A stretch of 40,419 bases of DNA, taken from NCBI GenBank assembly GCA_000934455.1, contig KN886043.1:1-40419 (forward strand), written 5' to 3'. This document shows, one piece after another, positions 28,121 to 38,626 of this stretch (the first letter of the stretch is position 1; each line of letters begins with the position of its first letter). A model generated the notes under the pieces. It did no database searches and had not been told where the DNA came from. It saw nothing but the letters and a program-made list of their open reading frames with translations. The position numbers and the translations under genes were made by a program. The DNA comes from Apostichopus parvimensis (taxonomy: Eukaryota; Echinodermata; Holothuroidea; Aspidochirotida; Stichopodidae).

Positions 28121-29970
28121 GCCCTGTCTGATGGTCAAATCAGGAAGGCCGAATAAAAGTGAATTTAGAAAGTCAAGCTTTGATGTCACAAACGCATGGA
28201 CCAGTATCTCGCAAGTCTTATTATCAAGGTGATTCCTCATCAGACTGATTTGCCAATTAGCAGAACGACAGAGATAAGTAACATGATTTTCAAGTGACAT
28301 GGTCTGGTCAAAATATGCACTTTTTTATATGAAAGATAATCAACAGTCTTGAAAAGATCTTTTGGAGATGATGTATCAGCAATAATAGTAGCATAATAAT
28401 TTCTCCTTGCAATATGAATTTTGTTCAGCACAACTTTACAATGATCCTTAAAAAGTTCTCTATGGACAGATAAACCGGTTTTGCGCAACTGACGCTCGTG
28501 CTGTCTCCTAACTTTTTTAGCTTGGACAATATCCAGACTAAACCATGGTTCAGGTTTCTTGTTTGACGACCTTCCTAATAACAGGGGCATGTTTATCCAG
28601 AATAATACTCAATGAGTCATAGGTAGACACAAGTTGAGGGAGTGAACCCTTTTGATCAACCCTGCAAATTGGGCTGTCATTAATATCAGATCTAAACTGA
28701 ACCAAATCAATATTTTGTGCCCTACGATAACATATGACTGGTTTATTCACAACAGCGATCTTTGCATAATAATAATCATATGATCAGATACATTAGGATA
28801 AAATACAGAAATGTCATTTATAACTTGCTCCGTGACACGAGAAATAACTCGAGAAGTCAAGAATGTGACCATGTTTGCGTGTTGGTGTAGTAACATGTTG
28901 GCACAAGTTTCCCAAGTAAAGAAGGGATGTAAACTTTTTAACGTCAAGAGATTCAGAGTTTTTATCCATATGAAATTGAAGTCACCAACTATGAGTAATC
29001 TTCCGGGAGTAGTGTTGAGAAACTGTACATAATCAGTAAATTCTTAGAGAAAGAAATTAACTGTGAATTTATTGGTAGTAGAATGAGGTGGATAGTAGAT
29101 AACCACAACTCTCAGATTTGCTAGTGCACTAAAAACTTTGAGACTCTCAAATGAATGATATATGTAACTGAAGAAATTATATTAAAACTAAACAATTTCT
29201 TGGAGAGTAAGCCGACACCACCTCCACATGATCCACGTGGCACATTGATAAAATCAATGTTAGGTGGTGTAAGGGCACGGATTAACACGTCATCACCAGT
29301 TGGAGCCAACCAGGTCTCAGTAATGGCAAATAGGTCCAGCTGGTATTAATGAACAATGTCCAATATTGGGGATGTCTTGTGGCATACTGACCGAGCATTT
29401 AGGACTGAGAAATTCAAATCGTGAAATACAGGAACAGGATAAGCATTCAATCAGGTTATTTTAATTCATACTTTGGACCATAGTATTAACATGCTTTCTC
29501 CTGCCAATAGTAATATACACAGGAATTGGATGATTAGTTAATTCTGGACATGAGTTCTTGCATGTTGGTGATAATGTTCCTTCCAAAAATTTGGTGATTT
29601 ACATGTATCTTCTCTAACAGTGGAGGTAAGCAATAAAATTCATGGCAAGTTGCACGATGCCCCTCCTGTTTAGATGTATTCCATCACGAGAAATATGTGA
29701 TGATGTTATATTGTAATTGTCTTTAAATGAAGAATTGTGTTCCTGACAAAATTGCTTAATATTGTCATTAATGTGGCATATCTGAACATCAGTGTGGAAA
29801 CAGTTTCTGTTGCCAGTCAGACCCGAAAAAAGCCACTTTCACTCCACGAACAAGGATTTAATGGTAGAATCAAGTTCTGAAAGAAGATTGATGATCTTGG
29901 TGGTGTTATGCATAATAATGTGATTAGTTCCACAATGAACGATGATGACTGCTGGATGGAATCCGGGGGT
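28115..29970 (-). mobile_element. CR1/L2-type LINE: esterase-like ORF1 end, endonuclease, internally deleted RT
   Basis: From 29,970 down, the first part encodes an SGNH/GDSL-esterase-like segment (VIIVHCGTNHI block and, near its end, SRDGIHLNRRG), as found in ORF1 of some CR1-group LINEs. ORF2 follows with an apurinic-type endonuclease: LNARSV (29,400), ITETWLAPTGDD (29,340), RGGGVG-like block and SDH near 28,775. Then comes the linker PWFSLDIVQAKKVRRQ (about 28,550). The sequence then skips most of the reverse transcriptase and resumes with its last part (MSLENHVTYLCRSANWQISL, VHAFVTSKLDF, LLFGLPD). Several frameshifts are present. Both ends are truncated, and the 3' end joins gypsy element C near 28,120. 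Confidence 0.85.
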
Positions 29971-29993
29971 CCGTTTGGACCCAATTCAAGGGT

Positions 29994-30022
29994 TCCGTAT
30001 GCCCTGTATGCCCTGTATGCAT
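29994..30022 (+). repeat. Short 9-base tandem repeat
   Basis: GTATGCCCT is repeated twice, with a third partial copy, just outside the left border of the LINE. It is probably slippage-generated. Confidence 0.6.
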
Positions 30023-33000
30023 TACTGTTGCTACATTCACTATGGGTTGCAGCCTGTTATTCTAAGTAGACATCAAACATAACTAATATTGTGAGTTACT
30101 TCTCTGTTTACCAATATAAAGTCAATTAGTTTTATATAAACGTGCATAGCTTCTGTAAAATAATGAAAACCTCACATACTCACATTAGACCAGCATGCAC
30201 AGGATATTTGAAGATAGGATAGCTGGAATTTTGCAGTAAACCTCCTTCGTGTTTTGTAATAGTCACGTTGTAAGGCTCTTGGGCAATATATCAAGTCAAA
30301 ACTAGATGGCGGTATTGCGTTTTAGATATAGTGAGGGGTTCATTTATATCCCAGGGTCTGTTTTACCCCCATGATCCCCTATATAGTTATACCAGGGAGC
30401 TGCTAAGTTTTTACATGCAAGACTAAAAGTATCAACACCATGACAACATGTGCTAGGAACAGTTTGCAAGTTATTATGGATTTTACAAAGTTACAAAAGA
30501 ATTTGTGCAAGCTGAATTATTTCAAATCATTGCACTTTGTAATCAACTTACAATATATTGATCAGTTAAGAAAGAAGTTAAAAACAAAAGAAGCGCCCAG
30601 ACTATTTGTTTCGGAGATCTCTGGGCCCCACTTGGCCAGTTAGGTGCACTGTTCAGCTCCTAGGGCTGGCTGGCTTATTTTCACCCCTGGTTGACCTTCA
30701 GCCCATCTGGTGTTCCTGAATTCTTTGTAGATATGTCTGTTTTGTTTCTGTGTTTGTTCCTCCTGAGAGAGACTGGGCCGGTTAGGGGGTGATGACATAC
30801 TCTCTGTTCTGCACTGTAATAGAACACACCTTCAAGAATACATATTCATTTTCTCTACATTAATAAGGGACGTACCTCCTTCTCCTCTCGGAGCAGTTTG
30901 GTTCGAGACAAAGCAAGCTTGTTTGAAAATTTATATGTCAAACTCTGCCAGTGACTCCATCAGGTGACTGTTTATTTGCAGGCACTGGAAAATTCTCTAA
31001 ATAACTTTCTGAAATATTGCGGACCATATTACCCGATAGGTGGTGCACTATCGGTATTGCTGGGTTTATAGAAAGGAAGTTGTTATGGAATAACAACCCC
31101 CTGGTTAAACCATTTACCTCCAGCTTGTTGATAGAATTTGATGCTTTACTGGTCCACAGTAGTACATGTGTTTGCAATCTCTTTACTATTAATCTAATTA
31201 TTGAAACCCTGATTGAGTTTGTAATCTTTAAGTTTAGACTTTGAGAATAAATATCTTTAATCATTTACTTAAACTACCACTTCCCCAGTGCCAGTAAATT
31301 AGCATAGTGATAGCAGAGAGTGGCACAACTTGCACCAGACAAGAATTCAATCTGTTTGTTTACTGGGCACCTTTAACACTCATTTAGTTCCAAAGGCGCT
31401 TGATCAGGTTGGTACGCACCATCCCATCTTTTTAAACAAATCTTGATTTGAACTTTGTAGATTTCTGGTTTGTTGACATGTTAAGTTTGTATCTGTTTTC
31501 TTTAAGAGGAATTCACTGTAAAAGATGTGTATAGCTTGTAAATAATTTTTGAATAAAGTATAAAAGTAAAGGAGGTTTTCATTGATTTTCTCTTTATTTT
31601 TTCTGTTTACTTCAAATTAAACAGTAACTTTAGAAATTTTTAAATCTTCTCCCTTTTCCCCCTTTGAAGTGACAATTTAATAATTCCATTGGAAGTTACA
31701 AACTTAGATACATGCAAAGTTTGGTCGCTTCTCCCACACATCACTTCGATTTCAAAACATGAAAATAATTGTGAAAATAGATTTTCCAAAGAAAGAAACC
31801 TACCACTTGCCCAGGGAATAGTTCAGTGTTCAGATTTTGTGTAGCAGTTTTAACGTCTCTGAATATGGTCTCTATTTAAAACAGTTTGGTACCTTTGTAA
31901 AATGAAACACATCCTTGTGTTTCTATACATCCTTGCCTTAACTATACATCCTTGCCTTTGCATAGCGACTTGCCCATTTCACATAGTAGTTTGCAATGCG
32001 ATACTGGATAAGTTATTTCCTGCAGCCCCCTGCAGATGTTGAACAGTACAAATATAGCTGTGAAAAAGTACAGTTGGCTATGAATAATATGAAAAACCTC
32101 TAGACTAGTTTTCTTTTTCAAAGAGAGCAGGTGTTGTTCTATACTCCAATATTACCCTACAGTCTCTGATTATTGAACACCAGACTGTACTTCTAAAATT
32201 CCTTGATCACATGACACAATATTTCACCAATCAGAATACCCTCATTGACCTAACAAGTACACAAGAGTTTTTCCTGGAAACGTGCGTCATTACCATTTTA
32301 TTTTATATTGACAGAAGCACACAAAGTCATGAAAATGTCTAAGATTGGTTGAATTGCCAACCAGGTTGTTTCCTTTATCGAGTCCTTCCAACAAGAGACC
32401 GTACTTTGACGTAGTTTGACGATCCATTGTGACATCACGTAGCGTAGAATTTCTTTTGAAAGTCCTTTATTCATTGTACTTTTTGTTTGGGTTAAAAGGT
32501 ACTATGCAGTGAAGTCAAAGCTTTGCTGGTGGTACCAAAAATCAAAGAAGATAATTAGAAAACTGCATAGTTTTAGTCACCACAAAAATGAATCCACAAT
32601 TTATCCTTTAAACTTTTGCATACGTACCATGCAAAGAGATATTCCAAACTTGTCAAAAAGTGTTGTAGAAATTTGTGGCTATATATCTGGCGACCTTACT
32701 TACCGATAGGAGTTACCGATGAGTGTGTCAGTTTAGTTGTAGTCCCTTTCAAATATGTGTGAATTATTCAGGTATGTGTGCTTTACAATATGACTCACTC
32801 CGTGTAGACAGTGTATGTTAAACCACAAATAGTATGCCGTACAACAAAATCAATACAATTCATAGGTCAAGAAGGCTTCTTCCAAAGAAGTGTCTAAGAC
32901 AAGCGTCACGCCCGATGATTTTCAATGGGTCATCTCCACTCAGCAAATCCCATTCTTATGATCAACTGTAGCCGTTAATCCTTTCAGTAAACACTTCTTT

Positions 33001-33637
33001 AGTCTATGGAATGGTATACCCACTTTCCTTTTTCAAGGAATTGAATTCTATGAGCACCTCACTCCACTCATGCGGAAAGGAATACCCAACAGCAAAGCTA
33101 GTCAGGTTTTGTAGTTGACAAATTTTTTATACTTCATTTAACAAAGTGTTAAATCGGATGTTTTGACTAGATGGTATGCTAGTTTTCACTAGAAATCTGA
33201 TAGGTGGTGATTAATGTAACTAAGAGTGCGAGTGTGACATAAAAACAGGATTGGTAAGAATATTTTACAACAACTTGAATGGAATGCAAGACATTACAGG
33301 AATCAAACAGCCAGTAACGGTGAGTAAAAAGACCAGTTTCTTTTCTTTAGTACATATTAAAATGTATTATTGCATTGCAGGGTAGCTTATATAAAATAAT
33401 CATTGGTAACCAAAAATTGAGAGAGACTTTTGGCTATGAAATATTCCATTTGCCTATATATTGCACAGTTATCTATTTTGTTGATCCTTGTAACTGTGTT
33501 GTATAATTTGATATAAGAATGTGCTTTACCATTTCATTTTTCGTGTGTCGAGCTGCTCTATTCTCTGTGAAAAATTTCAACCAAAGTTATAGATCTTGCA
33601 TATGAACCCTTGATTAGTGATAGTTAATATTCTGGAT

Positions 33638-33661
33638 TATACAATAATTAATTATTGTATA
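33638..33661. repeat. Perfect 24-base palindrome
   Basis: The centre ACAATAATTAATTATTGT extends with TAT/ATA on both sides to a perfect 24-base palindrome. A further inverted pair, GGATTAT (33,634-33,640) and ATAATCC (33,672-33,678), overlaps it. It lies about 600 bases upstream of the lectin start codon. Confidence 0.85.
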
Positions 33662-34150
33662 TATGATCTGGATAATCCATAATCTAGAAAATAGAGGGTT
33701 CTCCGCTTAATCTAGGAATCTTACTATGGTGTGTGTACATGTTTTCCCCATACTATTTGTGGATACCAGCTTGGTCTTTTTAGTTGACTGTTCTGTTTGA
33801 TTTGAAGGGAGCACACCCTTGTTAAGATTGTATCAGAAGATCATCATCGTGATTTACGTAAACTTACAGATGCTGTATTTATCACAAGCAAACAAAGTTC
33901 ATCCAACTGTTGTAAAACCCCAAAAAAGGTTTTCATAACCATTCTGTGGAATTGGACTTTGTCAGTTTAAGATTTTAACTTGGGCACCGACTCACAGTAA
34001 AATTGGCATCACAACCTTAATGGGGTTTGAGCATAGTATAATGCCAGCTCTCTGTATAAATTACTTCTCTCAGTGGAACTTGTAGGAATAAAACAGGAAA
34101 AAAGAGTTAAAACTTGAAACTGGACATAAATATGACAAGTTTTAAAATTC

Positions 34151-34158
34151 TATAAATT
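34151..34158 (+). promoter_or_regulatory. Possible TATA box of the lectin gene
   Basis: TATAAATT lies 106 bases upstream of the proposed start codon, which would allow a 5' UTR of about 75 bases. The region is very AT-rich, so a chance match is quite possible. Confidence 0.3.
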
Positions 34159-34256
34159 ATTTACCACTAATATTTTTCTCGTTCTGTCTTTTCATACAAT
34201 TTTCTCATGATATTCATGGGACAGTTCCTCTGACCTTCATTAACACAGCATCCGAA

Positions 34257-37200
34257 ATGAAGCTTTACCTTGTTATTACAGCAGTCACATTATTTGCCGC
34301 AAAGTTGGGTAAGTCTTCCAAAGTTTTCTCTTAATGTTAAGAAACAATTGAAATATCGTCTGTATGGTTAGTACATATGTCAGTGCATTATTACAGTATC
34401 AAGACAATACTTTATTGTTGTTGCTGTAATAACATTTCATGTCTTGTTTGTTACAATTTGGGGTCTCTGTAATGTTTCATATGAATCTGTATATTGGGTG
34501 CATAGGAAATCACCAAACAGTTTGTTCTGCTAATGGGTTGGAGGGGGATGTAGTGGTGGAGAGGATTACATATACCAATTTGGGGAATGAAAATTTGTTA
34601 CCTGTTGACATGAAAATATTTTTATGGTAAGTTTGTACAGCGAACCGTCATGACTCGAAAAAGTACTCATAAATATGTCAAAAATAGTTAGTGATCGATT
34701 ATGTCGTTAATCCGTTCGCAAATCATGAAAGAAGAAAACATAGGGAGGCAGCAAGGGGTAGGAAGGGGAGGAGGAGGATATTTGTTCAATTTTCATGCTA
34801 ATAGCAATGTGGAATAGAAAAATCATTGAATATTATACTGGTATTGTGCATGCCGTGATGGTTATTAATGATGTGATTTATGATATACAGAGGGCTAAAC
34901 GAGGAGAGGAGTCAATTAATGAAAGGTAAGATGCAGTCTCAGAGTAAAGAATCTGCAAGTTATACATAGTGATTTATGATATGCACAGGGCTAAATGGAT
35001 GTAAAGAATCTGCAAGTTATACTGTACAGTACATAATAGATCTTAGTAGGTCCTTATAACATTTTGAAGGAGTTTTGTGTAAATGATAATGAGTGTAAAG
35101 TGAATTGTAACCTTTCAGTTGTTAATAATTCCTCCATTATTTTAGTGTCTAACTAAAGAATGCTCTGCAGGTTAAAATGGGTGATACTGGAGTGATCAGA
35201 AGTGGGTAACAAGGGGGACAGAGGACATGGTTAAAGGGATAGGTGCCAATCCGACACTGGAAACTTGTAACTTCGGTTACAACATCAGAACTCCTTTCAA
35301 TAGATTTGAGCTGTATATTTTAACCATTGTTAACACAGAAGATCGCCTTTCTTTTCTTGCACAACACCCATTCCTATGCATTGTTGTTTTAAATTTACGA
35401 GGAGGAATGCCATCGATTTGACCGCTTTATAGTATGTAGTTGGTGATAGGTCTGTGTAGTACCTTGAAGCCACTTGGGAATTCTTTCCTTTTCTATAAAG
35501 CCAGAAATGAGCCAATGAGATGTTGAAATATCGACCATTATGAGTTGAAACCATTTTAAATGTGCCTGAAAACCGACGTATTTTACAGGTTTTCTTGGAC
35601 TGAGTTTTTAAAGGTGTGAAGTAGTGGTAAAACTCCAAAACTATGAAGTTGCAAACATTTTTGTAGGTTTTCAATGTTTTACCAATCTTGAATGCCAGGA
35701 AACCTTCCATGAGTCGCTTTGATCAACTTTTTTTTGGGAGACATTATAAAGAAACATTTATGCAACAGATTACAGCCTGTTGGCACTATGGCCTTGATCA
35801 CCTAAATACACACACACACGTTTCGATCAAGATCTCTAAGATCTCAAATTCTCAAACCAAATGTGTTCACAATCTTCTTGTATCAAATAACTGCTTGCTT
35901 ACTGGGGACTTAAATAAACTTTGAAATCCTAAAGGAAAGATAACGATGTAATTATAAGAGCTTCTGTTTGTGTTAGACAGATTTTGGTATGCTATTAGCG
36001 CAGGTTTATTTATGTTTTCTAATCTATCGGATTAAAAGTAATTGGTGATTCTGTAACTTAAAGTATAATTCTAGATATGGATTCCAAGGATAAAAAATTC
36101 CATGAACTTATAATATTATTCATATCTTTGGCACTTGTCTCCTAATTACTGCATATATCAACCTTTACTACAAGGCACAATTATACATATATTTTGCACT
36201 ATATAGCAGGATCTTTCATAAAATGATAGAAATATTTTCATTTTTTATATTAAATGCTGAAGATACTAATAATAATTAAGATTTTCTACAAAATAACTTC
36301 TTTGCTCTATAAAACCAGATTATTAAGAACAGTACATGTAGATCAATGGGTGATTGATTGACAGGTTCGTAGTTTCATGTAATCATGTCCTTTCGTTTAT
36401 ACTCATTTTGTTTAACAGTCCTGTTGGTTAGCTTATGTGGCTATCGAGTATCACAGGTACAGCAATATATATACATGATCATTGCATGCATGCTCAAAGT
36501 GCAAAAAAACCCTTCTTGTGATCGATTGAAATTAATACACCAAACAAAACATCCAGTCTGCAAGCTAATTTTGTTTATTATCATGGAAACGAGAACATGC
36601 TTATCATCTTGAATGAGATGTTGTTTAGGGCTGGCAGGATGACATCACATAATTCAATGTAACTAAAAGATGTCCTTAGCACAATGAATTGTAACAACAC
36701 AATCGGTGGGTAGTGGTGGCCTGATCGGCTACTGTAATATTGCTCAAGAAATCAATTTGAGAGTATTCTCTATATGCAATTTTCATTGATGTCTGATTGA
36801 TGTAGAAGGTACATTCAGTTTCAATGTAAATTGTGTTTCGTGACTGCATTTTTCACTGTGAGAATTAAGTAGGTCCTCACTTCTAATTACATGTTCATAG
36901 TGTGTTGTGAGCAAATGATATAAAACTTTGATATTAGAAAACAAACAGTTGTATAAAGTTAACTTTGATTATTATCTTGGATACAAAGTACTTGTTGTTA
37001 CCCAGATCAAGATATTGTTGACACTCATGTAGCACTGCCTATTAAATTTGAAGATAACCAGGGGATGTGATACATTGTGGACCATTGTTTGATAAGGTGA
37101 AAAGGTGTGTATACTGTATTTAGCAATTATCATTCACTGTAGTTGACTAACAACTTTAATCAAATCGAAAAAGAAAAAAAAACTTTGAACTGCAGGCATC

Positions 37201-38626
37201 TCTATCTTGTTCTGATATGTTGTTGTAAAGTTTTTAATATAATTAAGTTTGTTCTACTTAATTAGACCACACCAAAACATATATCATATCATATTACAAT
37301 GGTATCCTTCCTTGCCTCAAATTACCAGGCCGACTGAAAATAGGCCAAGCCAACGAAACCCAGTCTAGATCACCTACAGTATAACTATGTCTAAATGTTT
37401 AATCATACAAGTTTATTAGTTTAATAATCTTCCACTACTAATTTAAAGCCCTGTTTTGCATGAGGGAGAGCGTGGTGTCCAAGGCCCTGGGTCTGATTTG
37501 TAGTGTAATTGGGGGTCAGACAACCTGATATGGACCCCTCCATAGACCAGAATCAAGGGAAGATCGGACCCAGAGTCTGACATTTTCAACTTGAAACAGA
37601 AAGAGAAACATGATAGTTAACTAAGTATAAATGACAGTAATTGCTGACCCATGCAGGAATTAATTTTATGATTAACTGTGAGCTGTTACACACATCTCAA
37701 GGTGTGTTACAACCTTTCACAGGCTAGAATAGGAACAAACAGCCCCGGGAAGATGACCAGACATCCCAAATTTCCCAGGGGATGCCCTGACCCTTCCCCA
37801 GATTCCATTTTCAATTTTCTTGAATTGTATATTTGTCTTGGACAAAGCCCTTTTTTTCTGGATGAGAGGTTCTAAAGTTGGGCATTTGACGTACATCCTT
37901 GAAAGTGACAGACATACCAAAACCCAGAGAGACTGTAAAGATCCTACTGTTCCCTTCAGACATACAGTGTAGGTAATTATCCTTGATTTCCACCAAATGG
38001 GGGGGGGAGGGGGAGGGATCAACATCAGTATGATGTCCCCAGATTCCATAGAGAAAATATAGTCATCTTAGCCAAAGGACTTCTCTCAGGTAGAGACAAC
38101 GTGATATGTGTTTGTGGGGCAGCAAACTTTCAAGTGACACTCAGCTGCTGTTTATACATGACATTCTGTACCTTTTTGAGAGGATATTCAAATAAAACGA
38201 ATGAGTGGTGACTTTAAGAAGACAATAAGTGAATACTGCAGGACTGGAACTTGAGCTGTACTGCAGTTTATCGATGGCTCGAGTAGTTACAGTAATTTGT
38301 ACATCTCATATATAATGAATTATTAACTAATTAAGTTAAATTTCAAGGTTAAGTTATTAGTTTAATTTGCTTAATGTTTTGCAATATAAAATATTTATTT
38401 TACCCCCCCCCCCTCACCCTCTTTTTTTCAAATGAAATGCAAATCCTTAATTGTAACCTTTTTTCTTTTGTCTTCAGGACATTGTCAGGAATGTGGTGGA
38501 GAATGGCAGGATTTTCAAGGCTCATGTTACCTTTTTCGGAATGAAAGAATTGGTTGGAGGTTGGCCCGTCAGCGGTGTATCGACTCCATATCGGACCTAG
38601 TCATAATCACTTCACAAGAGGAAAAT
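34257..38626 (+). CDS. Secreted C-type lectin-domain protein, 5' part (two exons seen; continues beyond the window)
   Basis: Exon 1 is 34257-34308, exon 2 is 38478-38626, with a 4.2-kb GT..AG intron of phase 1 between them. Together they give 67 residues in frame and end at a good donor (AAT|GTAAGA). Residues 1-15 form a signal peptide (MKLYLVITAVTLFAA), so the protein is expected to be secreted. From residue 20 the sequence is the first half of a C-type lectin domain: C23 and C34 (the extra N-terminal disulfide of long-form domains), GSCYLF, W44, the core C51 and LVIITSQEEN. The Ca2+-binding motifs (EPN/QPD and WND), which decide sugar preference, lie in later exons not present here, so neither sugar binding nor an immune role can be judged. 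The exon 1-exon 2 link rests on matching phase and signal peptide; another exon between them is possible. Confidence 0.72.
34873..35022 (+). repeat. Imperfect tandem duplication in lectin intron 1
   Basis: A unit beginning GTGATTTATGATAT and ending GTAAAGAATCTGCAAGTTAT occurs twice (from 34,873 and from 34,969). The second copy lacks about 39 internal bases. Confidence 0.8.
38403..38413 (+). repeat. Poly-C run (11) before lectin exon 2
   Basis: An 11-base C run followed by CTCACCCTC and T-rich sequence lies 65 bases upstream of exon 2. It forms part of the pyrimidine-rich 3' end of the intron. Confidence 0.8.

Larger units (their letters stand above)
29971..34256. other. Intergenic AT-rich DNA between the repeat block and the lectin gene
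   Basis: No open frame with family features was recognised. A plus-strand AATAAA at 31,552-31,557 lies in sequence that looks like a transcript 3' end (TTGAATAAAGTATAAAAG), but no upstream coding exon could be supported. The last 100 bases form the likely promoter and 5' UTR of the lectin gene. Confidence 0.35.

Noticed and set aside
30440..31264. Open frames of 67-108 codons on both strands
   Set aside because: There are no domain motifs, splice context or repeat family match; they look like chance frames in AT-rich DNA.
36385..36612. Signal-peptide-like frame with a possible donor (alternative first exon of the lectin gene)
   Set aside because: Its candidate donors end in phase 0, while lectin exon 2 needs a phase-1 partner; joining would read the lectin domain in the wrong frame.
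37678..38049. Overlapping frames around 37.7-38.0 kb, with CCCCAGATTCCAT occurring twice
   Set aside because: They are low-complexity and G-run driven; the repeated 13-mer alone does not define an element.
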